A stretch of 64,000 bases of DNA from Pseudomonas putida (GTDB lineage Bacteria > Pseudomonadota > Gammaproteobacteria > Pseudomonadales > Pseudomonadaceae): NCBI RefSeq assembly GCF_002025705.1, contig NZ_CP018846.1:2285501-2349500 (forward strand), in the 5' to 3' direction. The translations under genes were made by a program, and so were the position numbers. Under the pieces are notes generated by a model, which saw nothing but the letters and a program-made list of their open reading frames with translations, ran no database searches and was not told the origin of the DNA. Within the stretch, counting starts at the first letter, position 1. Each line of letters starts with the position of its first letter. Positions 52,555 through 63,758 of this stretch are shown piece by piece.

Positions 52555-52929
52555 TCAGCGCGGCAAGGGTTGCTCGAGCACGGCGCGCGCTTCTGGCTTG
52601 AGGCTGTAGCATTTGTCGCTGCCAAGGCTGATCACGCCCTCCGTGCACAGCCGTTTGAGCACCTCGCGCACGCTCAGGAACGACAGCGGTATGTCCAGTT
52701 GTTCCAGTTGCGCATGCACGCCACGCACGCCAATGCTGCGCCCGGTGCGGTCTGCGTTGTACAGCGCGTCGATCACCTTCAGGCGTATAAGGCTGGTACG
52801 CAGGCCGTAGTTACGCAGCAGCTCGCGAATCTGCGTGTTGCCGGCACGATCGTCCACGCAGGCGGCCGCTCCATTGGCCGCCTTGCCCGGAGCGCGCCCG
52901 GTCTGCAATGAGGGTTGCGGGTTGTACAT
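52555..52929 (-). CDS. Fur-like winged-helix regulator (PA2384 type)
   Basis: A 124-residue protein with a Fur-type N-terminal DNA-binding fold: ELLRNYGLRTSLIRLKVIDA, then IGVRGVHAQLEQLDIPLSFL and SVREVLKRLCTEGVIS. It ends shortly after this domain, so the Fur dimerisation and metal-binding domain is missing. The position next to pvdQ matches PA2384 beside PA2385 (pvdQ) in P. aeruginosa, where the regulator responds to iron starvation. Here it is divergent from pvdQ. Confidence 0.82.
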   Translation of the reverse strand: MYNPQPSLQTGRAPGKAANGAAACVDDRAGNTQIRELLRNYGLRTSLIRLKVIDALYNADRTGRSIGVRGVHAQLEQLDIPLSFLSVREVLKRLCTEGVISLGSDKCYSLKPEARAVLEQPLPR

Positions 52930-53070
52930 GTGAATGCTCCTTTTCGTGGACTGTCCCGAAATATGGGTGCCTCACTGATTAGGACGAATGAGAACGGCAA
53001 ATCTGCAGCTTCCTGCTGAAAAAAGTTTCTGCCGGTTTTTCTTAAAGACGGTTTGCGGCACCCGTGCGCG

Positions 53071-53094
53071 TAAAATTTTCATCCAGCCATTCGT
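53071..53094 (+). promoter_or_regulatory. Candidate PvdS-type iron-starvation promoter of pvdQ
   Basis: TAAAA (53071-53075) is followed after exactly 16 bases by CGT (53092-53094), one mismatch from the TAAAT-N16-CGT box used by the pyoverdine sigma factor PvdS. It lies about 35 bases before the pvdQ start. Confidence 0.6.
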
Positions 53095-53131
53095 CTGATC
53101 GGGAATGACCCCCTGAATCCGAGGAGTGCCC

Positions 53132-55444
53132 GTGTTGCCAATTTCGCGTCCCTTGACCTGTGCCAGCCTGGCGGCTGCCCTGGTCGCCTCCAGCGTAGCC
53201 GTGCAGGCGCGGGAAACCAGCACTGATGCCAGCGCGCAGATCCGCCGCACCAGTTTTGGCGTGCCACATATCGTCGCCAAGGACGAGCGCGGCCTGGGGT
53301 ATGGCATTGGCTATGCCTATGCCCAGGACAACCTGTGCCTGCTGGCCAATGAAGTGCTGACGGTCAATGGTGAGCGCTCGCGTTATTTCGGCGCCCAGGG
53401 CGTGACCCTTGAGCAACGTGGCAACCTGGCCAGCGACCTGTTCTTCACCTGGCTCAATACACCGACGGCAGTCAGTGCCTTCATGCAGGCCCAGCCAGCA
53501 CAGGTGCGTGAACTGCTGGAAGGTTATGCCAGCGGTTTCAATCGAGCCCTGGCCGAACGGCGTAGCCAAGGCCTGCCTGCGGAATGTGGCGATGGCCAGT
53601 GGGTGCGCCCGATCACCAGCCAGGACCTGGTCAAACTGACCCGCCGGCTGTTGGCCGAAGGGGGCGTGGGCCAGTTCGCCGAAGCGCTGGCGGGCGCTCA
53701 GCCGCCCAAGCTTGCAGCCCAGCAGGCAACACCGGCCTTTGACGTGGCGCTGGCCCAGCAGCAGCGTTTCGCCTCAGAGCGCGGCAGCAACGCCGTGGCA
53801 GTGGGGGCGCAGCGCTCGGCCAATGGCCGTGGCCTGCTGCTGGCCAACCCGCACTTCCCATGGATGGGCGGGATGCGTTTCTACCAGATGCAGCTGACCA
53901 TCCCAGGCAAGCTGGATGTGATGGGGGCCGCCTTGCCTGGCCTGCCTGTGGTGAACATCGGCTTCAACCGCCACCTGGCCTGGACGCACACGGTGGATAC
54001 TTCGAAGCACTTCACCCTGTACCGCCTGCAACTGGACCCCAAGGACCCGACCCACTACCTGCAGGATGGCAAGTCCGTACCCATGGCGCAGCAGACCGTG
54101 AGCGTCACGGTCAAGGCCGCAGATGGCACGCTCAATAAAGTTGAGCGCCAGGTCTACAGCTCCAGCTTCGGGCCAGTGGTGCAGTGGCCAGGCCGGCTGG
54201 ACTGGGATACCAAGGCGGCCTATAGCCTGCGCGATGCCAACCTGGACAATACGCGTGTGCTGCAGCAGTGGTACCGCATCAACCGTGCCGACAGCCTGGA
54301 TGCTCTGAAGGGCTCTATCGAGCAGCTGCAGGGCATCCCGTGGGTCAACACCCTGGCGGTTGATGCCCAAGGCAAGGCGCTGTACCTGAACCAGTCCGTG
54401 GTGCCTTATGTCGATCAGCAACTGCTGAGCGCATGCAGCAACCCGGCGGCGCAAGGCCCTTTGGTCGTACTGGACGGGTCGCGCAGCGCCTGCCAATGGA
54501 AGGTCGATGCCCAGGCCGCGCAGCCTGGCATCTTCCCGGCGCGGATGTTGCCGAGCCTGGAACGTGACGACTTTGTGCAGAACTCCAACGACCCGGCCTG
54601 GATGGCCAACCCGGCCCAGCCACTGACGGGTTTCTCGCCGTTGATCAGCCGCAACGACCAACCGCTGGGCATGCGTGGGCGTTTCGCCCTGGAGCGCTTG
54701 CAAGGCAGCGCCAAGCTGAGTGTCGATGACCTGCAGCGCATGGTGCTGGATGACGAAGTGTACCTGGCCAATCTGGTGCTGCCCGACCTGCTGCAGTGGT
54801 GCAAAGGCGCTGAGGCAGACCTGCAGGCCGTGTGCTCCAGCCTCGCCAGCTGGAATGGCAAGGCCGATTTGAACAGTGGTGTCGGCCTGGTGCATTTCCA
54901 GAACATGGTCGAGGCCATGGCCAAATATCCGCAGAGCTGGCGCGTGGCGTTCGACCCGGCAGACCCGCAGCACACTCCGCGTGGCCTGGCGGTAGAGCAG
55001 GCAGCTGTGCGCAAACTGTTGCGCGAAGCGGCCTTGGCCTCGTTGCAGCAAGTGGCCAAGGCGGATGTGGAGGAGGGCAGCCGTTGGGGGCAGATCCAGC
55101 AGGCTGCCGATGGCACGCCAGTACCGGGAGGGCCGCAGCAGTTGGGTGTCTACAACGCGATGTTCAGCGTGCCGCATGGGCCGGGCAAGCGCCTGGTGGT
55201 CAGCGGTACCAGCTACCTGCAGTTGGTGAGTTTCACGGAAAACGGGCCGCAGGCACGTGGCCTGCTGGCATTTTCGCAGTCCAGCGAAGCCGGCTCGGCG
55301 CATTTCAACGACCAGACCAAGGCGTTTGCGGCCAAGCAGTTGGCACCGATACCGTTTACCGAGGCGCAGATCAAGGCGGACCCTGAGTATCGGCAGTATG
55401 TGATCAGTGAGCGGGATAAAGGGGTCGTGGCCAGCCGGCCTTGA
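53132..55444 (+). CDS. pvdQ: PvdQ-type penicillin-amidase-family acylase
   Basis: A 770-residue N-terminal-nucleophile hydrolase of the PvdQ/AHL-acylase group. A signal peptide (ending near AVQARE) is followed by an alpha-chain, a linker and a beta-chain that starts at the autocleavage Gly-Ser in ERGSNAVAVG (Ser about 219). LLLANPHFPW and AALPGLPVVNIGFNRHLAWT are typical beta-chain blocks. PvdQ removes the fatty acyl chain from the pyoverdine precursor in the periplasm and can cleave long-chain acyl-homoserine lactones. GAGGAG sits five bases before the GTG at 53132; a GTG at 53126 is less likely. Confidence 0.92.
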   Translation: MLPISRPLTCASLAAALVASSVAVQARETSTDASAQIRRTSFGVPHIVAKDERGLGYGIGYAYAQDNLCLLANEVLTVNGERSRYFGAQGVTLEQRGNLASDLFFTWLNTPTAVSAFMQAQPAQVRELLEGYASGFNRALAERRSQGLPAECGDGQWVRPITSQDLVKLTRRLLAEGGVGQFAEALAGAQPPKLAAQQATPAFDVALAQQQRFASERGSNAVAVGAQRSANGRGLLLANPHFPWMGGMRFYQMQLTIPGKLDVMGAALPGLPVVNIGFNRHLAWTHTVDTSKHFTLYRLQLDPKDPTHYLQDGKSVPMAQQTVSVTVKAADGTLNKVERQVYSSSFGPVVQWPGRLDWDTKAAYSLRDANLDNTRVLQQWYRINRADSLDALKGSIEQLQGIPWVNTLAVDAQGKALYLNQSVVPYVDQQLLSACSNPAAQGPLVVLDGSRSACQWKVDAQAAQPGIFPARMLPSLERDDFVQNSNDPAWMANPAQPLTGFSPLISRNDQPLGMRGRFALERLQGSAKLSVDDLQRMVLDDEVYLANLVLPDLLQWCKGAEADLQAVCSSLASWNGKADLNSGVGLVHFQNMVEAMAKYPQSWRVAFDPADPQHTPRGLAVEQAAVRKLLREAALASLQQVAKADVEEGSRWGQIQQAADGTPVPGGPQQLGVYNAMFSVPHGPGKRLVVSGTSYLQLVSFTENGPQARGLLAFSQSSEAGSAHFNDQTKAFAAKQLAPIPFTEAQIKADPEYRQYVISERDKGVVASRP

Positions 55445-55465
55445 GCCTTTAGCCTGCAGCGGCCT

Positions 55466-55578
55466 CTTCGCGGGTAAATCGGGGCGCCGAACCGCCGCTC
55501 CCACAGGATCTCACTGCCTGCAGCCTTGGTGCAGTACCTGTGGGAGCGGCGGTTCGGCGCCCCGATTCACCCGCGAAG
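55466..55578. repeat. Variant REP inverted pair with inserted module
   Basis: Arms of 42 bases (55466-55507 and 55537-55578) are reverse complements with one mismatch. Each arm carries a TCGGGGCGCCGAACCGC module that ordinary REPs in this window lack. It lies between the convergent pvdQ and lpxH genes. Confidence 0.92.
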
Positions 55579-55594
55579 AAGTCAACTTGATCTG

Positions 55595-56317
55595 TCAGGA
55601 AAACTCGAACGGTTCCAGGGCAAAGCCTTGCCCATCGACCTGCAGGGTCCAGCCCCGGCGGTCCCAATCCCCCAGCACGATGCGCCGTGCCGGTTCGCCT
55701 TCCACCACCAGCTTGTGGATCGCCGGCCGATGGGTGTGGCCATGCACCAGCGTGCGAACACCGTGCGCTGCCATCACCTTTGGCACTTCTTCCGGCGTGA
55801 CGTCGACGATTTCGGTGGCCTTCATGCGCGTCTGCGCACGGCTTTCGCTGCGCAGTTTGCGCGCCAGGTTCTGCCGGGAGGCCAGCGGCAGATGCCGCAG
55901 GATCCACAGGCTCACCGGGTTGCGCAGGTAACGGCGCATCTTCATGTAGGCCAGGTCGCGGGTGCACAGGGTGTCGCCATGCATCAGCAATACCTGCTCA
56001 CCGCCCAGTTCGATCACGCTCGGGTCGGCCAGCAGGGTGCAGCCGGCAGCGGTGCAGAAGTCCTGGCCAATCAGGAAGTCGCGGTTGCCGTGCATCAGGT
56101 AGATCGCCGTGCCGCTGTCGCTGAGCTGGCGCAAGGCCTGGCAGATCGACTGCTGGAACGGGGTCATGGCATCGTCGCCGATCCACGCTTCGAAGAAGTC
56201 ACCGAGGATGTACAACGTCTTGGCGTGACGGGCGCGGCCGTCGAGCAGATCAAGAAACGCCCGGGTGATGTCCGGGCGTTCTTCTTGCAGATGCAGATCG
56301 GAGATCAGCAGGATCAC
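55595..56317 (-). CDS. lpxH: UDP-2,3-diacylglucosamine diphosphatase
   Basis: A 240-residue calcineurin-like metallophosphoesterase that makes lipid X (2,3-diacylglucosamine-1-phosphate) in lipid A synthesis. Metal-site motifs are [10 protein letters not shown] (residue 7 on), [30 protein letters not shown] and VHGHTHRPA. It overlaps the ppiB stop by four bases and follows it in one transcript. Confidence 0.95.
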   Translation of the reverse strand: MILLISDLHLQEERPDITRAFLDLLDGRARHAKTLYILGDFFEAWIGDDAMTPFQQSICQALRQLSDSGTAIYLMHGNRDFLIGQDFCTAAGCTLLADPSVIELGGEQVLLMHGDTLCTRDLAYMKMRRYLRNPVSLWILRHLPLASRQNLARKLRSESRAQTRMKATEIVDVTPEEVPKVMAAHGVRTLVHGHTHRPAIHKLVVEGEPARRIVLGDWDRRGWTLQVDGQGFALEPFEFS

Positions 56318-56817
56318 TCAATGATCTCGGCTTTCTCGATGATCACGTCTTCTTTAGGCACGTCCTGGTGGCCAGCTTTGGAGCCGGTGGCGACTTTTTC
56401 GATGGCGTCGACGACTTCACGGCCTTCGATCACTTCGCCGAATACGGCGTAGCCCCAGCCCTGGGTGTTCTTGCCGCTGTGGTTGAGGAAGTCATTGTTG
56501 GAGGCATTGATGAAGAACTGCGCGGAGGCGGAGTGCGGATCCATGGTGCGGGCCATGGCGATGGTGTACTTGTCGTTCTTCAGGCCGTTGTCGGCTTCGT
56601 TCTGGATGCTGGCACGCTTGTCACGCTTTTCGTTCATGCCTGGCTCGAAACCGCCGCCCTGGATCATGAAGCCCTTGATCACACGGTGGAAGACGACGTT
56701 GCTGTAATGGCCGGCCTTGACGTACTCAATGAAGTTGGCCACGGTCAGCGGGGCTTTCTCGGCGTTCAGTTGCAGGACGATGTCGCCGTGGTTGGTGCTC
56801 AGTTTGACTTTGGACAT
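56314..56817 (-). CDS. ppiB: Peptidyl-prolyl cis-trans isomerase B (cyclophilin)
   Basis: A 167-residue cytoplasmic cyclophilin. The active-site pattern is [20 protein letters not shown], followed by [17 protein letters not shown] and [14 protein letters not shown]. The ATG at 56817 gives [16 protein letters not shown], the family start; longer in-frame starts extend into the glnS promoter region. It is first in a two-gene operon with lpxH and divergent from glnS. Confidence 0.96.
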   Translation of the reverse strand: MSKVKLSTNHGDIVLQLNAEKAPLTVANFIEYVKAGHYSNVVFHRVIKGFMIQGGGFEPGMNEKRDKRASIQNEADNGLKNDKYTIAMARTMDPHSASAQFFINASNNDFLNHSGKNTQGWGYAVFGEVIEGREVVDAIEKVATGSKAGHQDVPKEDVIIEKAEIIE

Positions 56818-57061
56818 GCTGAAATTCGCTCTTTCAAGGCATACAGGAAATAGGCTGCGCAGGGCGCGTGTAGTCACCAGACGCAGGATCGGGCCACCGC
56901 GACACATGTTGATGGCGCGCGCAGCGGCCATTTTGCACGGTTCGCGATAAATCGCGCCAGTTTGTCGGTGCCCGGCTGTCAGCAGCTTGACTGCTTCGGC
57001 TATGATAGGCCCTTTGATTCAATCGGCCTACCCAGGCCGGACACGTGCATTCAAGGATCCT

Positions 57062-58765
<1,704 letters not shown>

Positions 58766-58774
58766 GGAATCGCC

Positions 58775-60157
58775 GTGCTTACCATCTACAACACGCTGAG
58801 CAAGACCAAGGAAGCCTTCAAGCCGCTGGATGGCAACAAGGTGCGCATGTACGTGTGCGGCATGACCGTGTACGACTACTGCCACCTTGGCCACGGCCGC
58901 AGCATGGTGGCGTTCGACCTGGTGACCCGCTGGCTGCGTAAAAGCGGCTACGACCTGACCTACGTGCGCAACATCACCGACATCGACGACAAGATCATCA
59001 ACCGCGCCAACGAAAACGGCGAGGCGTTCGACGCCCTGACCGCGCGCATGATCGACGCGATGCACGAAGACGAGCGCCGCCTGAACATTCTCAAGCCGGA
59101 CCTGGAGCCGCGTGCCACCGACCATATCGCCGGCATGCACGCGATGATCCAGACCCTGATCGACAAGGGCTACGCCTACGCGCCGGGCAACGGCGACGTG
59201 TACTACCGGGTAGGCAAGTTCGTCGGCTACGGCAAACTGTCGCGCAAGAAGATCGAAGACCTGCGCATCGGTGCCCGCATCGAGGTCGACGAGGCCAAGC
59301 AGGACCCACTCGACTTCGTCCTGTGGAAAGGCGTCAAGCCGGGTGAGCCGTACTGGGATTCGCCGTGGGGCCCTGGCCGTCCGGGCTGGCACATCGAGTG
59401 CTCGGTGATGTCCACCTGCTGCCTGGGCGAGAGCTTCGACATCCATGGTGGCGGCAGCGACCTGGAGTTCCCGCACCACGAGAACGAGATCGCGCAGAGC
59501 GAGGCGGCTACCGGCAAGCAGTACGCCAATGCCTGGATGCACTGCGGCATGATCCGTATCAACGGCGAGAAGATGTCCAAGTCATTGAACAACTTCTTCA
59601 CCATCCGCGATGTGCTCGACAAGTACCACCCGGAGGTGGTGCGCTACCTGCTGGTGGCCAGCCACTACCGCAGCGCCATCAACTACTCCGAAGACAGCCT
59701 GCGTGATGCCAAGGGCGCCCTGGAGCGCTTCTATCACGCCCTGCGCGGCCTGCCGCGGGTTGCCGCCAAGGGTGGCGAAGCCTTCGTCGAGCGCTTCAGC
59801 GTGGCGATGAACGATGACTTCGGTACCCCGGAAGCCTGCGCCGTGCTGTTCGACCTGGTGCGCGAAATCAACCGCCTGCGTGACAGCGATGTCGATGCGG
59901 CGGCGGGCCTGGCCGCTCGCCTGCGTGAGCTGGGTGATGTGCTGGGGGTGTTGCAGCTGGAGGCCGATGACTTCCTGCGTGCCGGTGCCGAGGGCAAGGT
60001 CGATGCGGCTGAAGTGGAAGCCTTGATCCAAGCGCGCCTGCAGGCGCGTGCAGACAAGAACTGGGCTGAGTCCGACCGTATCCGTGACCAGATCACGGCC
60101 ATGGGTGTGGTGCTGGAAGACAGCAAGGGTGCCACTACCTGGCGTCTGGCTGACTGA
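58775..60157 (+). CDS. cysS: Cysteinyl-tRNA synthetase
   Basis: A 460-residue class I synthetase. The zinc site and HIGH-like motif are in [20 protein letters not shown], and KMSKSLNNF is the KMSKS loop; WHIECSVMS and [18 protein letters not shown] are also conserved. It begins with GTG at 58775 and follows glnS in one transcript. Confidence 0.97.
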   Translation: MLTIYNTLSKTKEAFKPLDGNKVRMYVCGMTVYDYCHLGHGRSMVAFDLVTRWLRKSGYDLTYVRNITDIDDKIINRANENGEAFDALTARMIDAMHEDERRLNILKPDLEPRATDHIAGMHAMIQTLIDKGYAYAPGNGDVYYRVGKFVGYGKLSRKKIEDLRIGARIEVDEAKQDPLDFVLWKGVKPGEPYWDSPWGPGRPGWHIECSVMSTCCLGESFDIHGGGSDLEFPHHENEIAQSEAATGKQYANAWMHCGMIRINGEKMSKSLNNFFTIRDVLDKYHPEVVRYLLVASHYRSAINYSEDSLRDAKGALERFYHALRGLPRVAAKGGEAFVERFSVAMNDDFGTPEACAVLFDLVREINRLRDSDVDAAAGLAARLRELGDVLGVLQLEADDFLRAGAEGKVDAAEVEALIQARLQARADKNWAESDRIRDQITAMGVVLEDSKGATTWRLAD

Positions 60158-60183
60158 TCGGCGTAATTGGGGCCGCCTTGCGG

Positions 60184-60257
60184 CCCTTTCGCGACACAAG
60201 GCCGCTCCTACAGGGATATGCGTTCCCCTGTAGGAGCGGCCTCGTGTCGCGAAAGGG
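60184..60257. repeat. REP inverted pair
   Basis: Arms of 32 bases (60184-60215 and 60226-60257, one mismatch) with GGCCGCTCCTACAGGG core are flanked by short GGGGC/GCCCC stems. It lies between the convergent cysS and histidine-kinase genes and probably serves as their terminator. Confidence 0.92.
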
Positions 60258-60277
60258 CTGCAAAGCAGCCCCTGATA

Positions 60278-61669
60278 CTACTTGGCCAGCCCGGCAAGCG
60301 GGCAGTGCAACACCAGTTTCGCCCCGCCCAGCTCGCTCTCGCCAATCTCCAGTCCGAACCCGTGCAGGTCAACGATCGCCGCAACGATCGACAACCCCAG
60401 CCCGAACCCGGAGTGGCGGTGGCCTTCCTCGCTGCGATAGAAGCGCTTCAGCACCGCAGTCCGCTCCTCTTCGGGAATCCCCGGTCCGCTGTCTTCGATG
60501 GCGATGTGCACGCCTGTTTCATCCTCTGTCGCCTTGATGGCAACCCGACCGCCTTCGGGCGTGAACTTGATGCCATTGCCCACCAGGTTCGCCAGGGCTT
60601 CGAACAACAGCTCGCGGTCACCATGCAGTGCCGGCAACTGCGCAGGCTGTTCGAGGTTCAGGCGAATGCCGCCATCCTCGGCCAGCGGCAGATAGAAGTC
60701 ATGCAGCTCCACCAGCAGATCATGCGGGTCTAGCTGAACGAAGCCGGCGCGACGCTGGCGATCCTCCAGCTCGCTGATTCGCAGCAAACCACGGAAGCGC
60801 GCCATCAACGTGTCAGTCTCGCCGATCGCCTGGTCCAGCGCCTCGGCCTGTGGCGAGTCATGCGCGCTTTGCTGGCGAATGCGGTACAGCTGCGCCCGCA
60901 GGCGGGTGAGGGGAGTGCGCAGGTCGTGGGCGATGTTGTCGCAGACGCCTTTGACCTCGTGCATCAACCGTTCTATGCGGTCGAGCATGGCGTTGACGAT
61001 GTCGGCGAGCATGTCCAGCTCGTCGCGGCGTGTCGACAGCGGCAAACGGTGGGTGAGGTCGCCGGCGACGATCAGCTCGGCCTGGGCCTGAATGGCACGA
61101 ATGCGCTTCAACGGGCGGCGGCGCAGCAGGTACCAACCGGCAAACCCCGGAATCAGGGTCAGCGAAATACCCCATAGCAGCGCATGCAGGATGATCCGGG
61201 TGACCACGAACAGCGAGCCATTGTCGCGGAACAGCACCAGCCAGCGGCCATCCTGCACCTTGATCGCCACCGCATCGCAGCTGTCACGTGGCATGTGCGG
61301 ATCGTCGGCGTCCAGGCAGCGCTTGAGCTCGTGCACCTTGCCGTCCAGGCCAAGGTCCGGCGGAATGGAACGAATGCGCCCGCCCACCGGGTTGAACTGG
61401 TCATCGAACAGGCCATAGGCATCGAAGCTGCGCTCTTCGAACGCCTGGCTGGCGATCAGGGCGTCGTCCAGCTGCTTGCCGCTCATGTGCGCGAACAAGT
61501 GCTGGCGCTGCAGCATGGAGTGGCGGGTGAGCTTGTTCAGATAACTGGAAACTTCGAAGTACAGCACCCCCATGAGGATGCTGCTCCAGGCCACGAACAG
61601 AAAACTGTACAGCGCCAACAGGCGGCTGGTGGACGAGCTCCAGCCCTTAGACGGGTTCAGCAATGGCAT
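60278..61669 (-). CDS. Sensor histidine kinase
   Basis: A 463-residue membrane kinase. Two membrane segments (about residues 18-38 and 160-180, near LLWGISLTLIPGFAGWYLL) flank a periplasmic sensor domain of about 125 residues. HAMP follows, then the phospho-accepting His in CDNIAHDLRTPLTRLRAQLY and the ATPase boxes NLVGNGIKFTPEGG, EDSGPGIPEEE and SGFGLGLSIVAAIVDLHG. Its start overlaps the response-regulator stop by 23 bases. Signal unknown. Confidence 0.93.
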   Translation of the reverse strand: MPLLNPSKGWSSSTSRLLALYSFLFVAWSSILMGVLYFEVSSYLNKLTRHSMLQRQHLFAHMSGKQLDDALIASQAFEERSFDAYGLFDDQFNPVGGRIRSIPPDLGLDGKVHELKRCLDADDPHMPRDSCDAVAIKVQDGRWLVLFRDNGSLFVVTRIILHALLWGISLTLIPGFAGWYLLRRRPLKRIRAIQAQAELIVAGDLTHRLPLSTRRDELDMLADIVNAMLDRIERLMHEVKGVCDNIAHDLRTPLTRLRAQLYRIRQQSAHDSPQAEALDQAIGETDTLMARFRGLLRISELEDRQRRAGFVQLDPHDLLVELHDFYLPLAEDGGIRLNLEQPAQLPALHGDRELLFEALANLVGNGIKFTPEGGRVAIKATEDETGVHIAIEDSGPGIPEEERTAVLKRFYRSEEGHRHSGFGLGLSIVAAIVDLHGFGLEIGESELGGAKLVLHCPLAGLAK

Positions 61670-62327
61670 AGCCCGAGCCCCGTACCGTACGGATCAGTGG
61701 CGACTGGCCGGGGGAGTCGATCTTCTTGCGCAGGCGACCGATGTGCACGTCGATCAGGTTGGTGCCCGGGTCGAAGTGGTAGCCCCAGACTTCCTCGAAG
61801 ATCATCATGCGGGTGATCACCTGGCCGCTGTGACGCATCAGGTATTCCAGCAGCTTGTACTCGGTGGGCAGCAGGTTGAGGGTGTGCTCGCCGCGGCGCG
61901 CCTCGTGGCTGATCAGGTCCAGCTGCAAGTCGGCGACCTGCAGGCGGGTCTGGGTCATGGGCACGCTGTTGCGCCGCAGCAGCACTTCGACCCGCGCGGC
62001 CATCTCGTCGGAGGCGAACGGCTTGGTCAGGTAGTCGTCGCCACCGGCACGCAGGCCGCGCACGCGCTCGTCGACGTCGGACAGGGCGCTGATCATCAGG
62101 ATCGGGGTGGCGATTTTAAGGTTGCGCAGGGTGGTGACGATCGTCAGGCCATCGACCTCGGGCAGCATGCGGTCGACAGTGATCAGGTCGTAACCGCCGG
62201 CAATGGCCTTGGACAGGCCCTCGCGGCCGTTGTCGGCCCAATCCACATCCAGACCGTGGCTGGAGAGTTCGGCGACGATTTCCTGGCCGGTGACGGCGTC
62301 GTCTTCGATGGTCAGTACGCGTGGCAT
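61647..62327 (-). CDS. OmpR-family response regulator
   Basis: A 226-residue two-domain regulator. The receiver shows acidic pocket VLTIEDDAV, phospho-accepting Asp in DLITVDRMLPEVDG and Lys in DYLTKPFASDE. The winged-helix C terminus has YKLLEYLMRHSGQVITRMMI and VDVHIGRLRKKID-like NLIDVHIGRLRKKI. It precedes and overlaps the kinase gene. Its promoter must lie in 62328-62420; targets unknown. Confidence 0.94.
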   Translation of the reverse strand: MPRVLTIEDDAVTGQEIVAELSSHGLDVDWADNGREGLSKAIAGGYDLITVDRMLPEVDGLTIVTTLRNLKIATPILMISALSDVDERVRGLRAGGDDYLTKPFASDEMAARVEVLLRRNSVPMTQTRLQVADLQLDLISHEARRGEHTLNLLPTEYKLLEYLMRHSGQVITRMMIFEEVWGYHFDPGTNLIDVHIGRLRKKIDSPGQSPLIRTVRGSGYAIAEPV

Positions 62328-62421
62328 GCTCGTTCCTGGGCGTCTATTTGGAGACTTGATTGTGCCAAAGAATAGCCAAACGGCGATTTAAGAAAAATTC
62401 ATCTACGCAGGGTAAAACAAA

Positions 62422-62452
62422 ACGGGGCATGCCAGTGTCTGACATGCCCCGT
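62422..62452 (-). terminator. Rho-independent terminator of ilvE
   Basis: A ten-base stem (ACGGGGCATG with CATGCCCCGT) lies 22 bases past the ilvE stop and is followed, on the minus strand, by a T-rich TTTTGTTTTA run. Confidence 0.9.
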
Positions 62453-62473
62453 CCATCAGCGTAGCGCAGCGGC

Positions 62474-63493
62474 TCAGGCGACCTTGACGATCCAGCCAGC
62501 CGGTGCTTCGACGTCGCCGCTCTGGATACCGGTCAGCTCGTTGTAGAGCTTCTGGGTAACCGGGCCGACTTTTTCCAGGTCGTGGAACACGTGCAGCTTG
62601 CCGTTGTACTCGATGCCACCGATCGGGGTGATCACCGCGGCGGTGCCGCAAGCGCCGGCTTCGATGAAGCGGTCGAGCTTGTTGATCTCGACATCACCTT
62701 CGATCACGGTCAGGCCCAGGCGCGATTGCGCCAGTTCCATCAGCGACAGGCGGGTGATGCCCGGCAATACCGAGGCCGATTTCGGGGTGACGAACTCGTT
62801 GTTGGCCGTGATGCCGAAGAAGTTGGCCGAACCGACTTCCTCGATCTTGGTGTGGGTCAGTGGATCGAGGTAGATGGCGTCGGCGAAGTTGGCCTTCTTG
62901 GCTTCAGCGCCTGGTTGCAGGCTGGCAGCGTAGTTGCCACCGACCTTGGCTGCGCCTGTGCCCTGAGGGGCGGCACGGTCGAAGCTGGAGATCTGGAAGT
63001 TGTGCGGCTTCATGCCGCCCTTGAAGTACGAGCCAACCGGGATGGCGAAGACCGAGAAGATGAACTCGGGGGCGGTGCGCACGCCGATGTTGTCGCCGGT
63101 GCCAATGACGAACGGGCGCAGGTACAGGGCGCCTTTGCCGTGTGGCGGGACGAACTTCTCGTTGGCCTTGACCACTTGCTTGCACGCTTCGATGAAGACA
63201 TCGGTCGGCACCTGCGGCATCAGCAGGCGGGCACAGCTACGGGCCATGCGCGCGGCGTTCTGGTCAGGGCGGAACAGGTTGATCGAGCCATCCTTGCAAC
63301 GGTAGGCCTTGAGGCCTTCGAAGCACTGCTGGCCATAGTGCAGGGCGGTGGAGCCTTCACTGATGTGCAGCACGTTGTCTTCGGTCAGGGTGCCTTTGTC
63401 CCACTCACCATTGCGCCATACGGACAGGTAGCGCTTGTCGGTCTTGATGTAGTCGAAACCCAGCTTGTCCCAGTTAATGCTTTCGTTACTCAT
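62474..63493 (-). CDS. ilvE: Branched-chain amino acid aminotransferase
   Basis: A 339-residue fold-IV PLP aminotransferase that makes valine, leucine and isoleucine from the 2-oxo acids. It shows STALHYGQQCFEGLKAYRCK, the PLP lysine in GTGAAKVGGNYAASL, and EVGSANFFGI and ITRLSLMELA later. The length (~340) fits the larger IlvE class. The ATG at 63493 is followed by native-looking coding sequence. Transcribed alone. Confidence 0.95.
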   Translation of the reverse strand: MSNESINWDKLGFDYIKTDKRYLSVWRNGEWDKGTLTEDNVLHISEGSTALHYGQQCFEGLKAYRCKDGSINLFRPDQNAARMARSCARLLMPQVPTDVFIEACKQVVKANEKFVPPHGKGALYLRPFVIGTGDNIGVRTAPEFIFSVFAIPVGSYFKGGMKPHNFQISSFDRAAPQGTGAAKVGGNYAASLQPGAEAKKANFADAIYLDPLTHTKIEEVGSANFFGITANNEFVTPKSASVLPGITRLSLMELAQSRLGLTVIEGDVEINKLDRFIEAGACGTAAVITPIGGIEYNGKLHVFHDLEKVGPVTQKLYNELTGIQSGDVEAPAGWIVKVA

Positions 63494-63635
63494 GACACCC
63501 TCGATTGTCTTGCAAGTGCCCGATCGCTCAGGCTGCTGTTATATGCGCACCTCGCCACGATAATACATCCGTCGCGGATCGGGAACGGCCAGTGACGAAT
63601 TGGCCATTAACTGGAAGATCTCGATTGTCTGGCCC

Positions 63636-63729
63636 GGCCTATTCGCGGGCGAGCCCGCTCCCACAGGTACTGTGCAAGTCTTGAAGCCTGTTGATGACCT
63701 GTGGGAGCAGGCTTGACCGCGAAGAGGCC
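63636..63729. repeat. REP inverted pair, diverged
   Basis: Arms of 32 bases (63636-63667 and 63698-63729) match as reverse complements with four mismatches. It lies in the gap between ilvE and the partial gene at the right edge. Confidence 0.88.
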
Positions 63730-63758
63730 GGCCCAGGCAACACAAGGCTCATCCAGCT

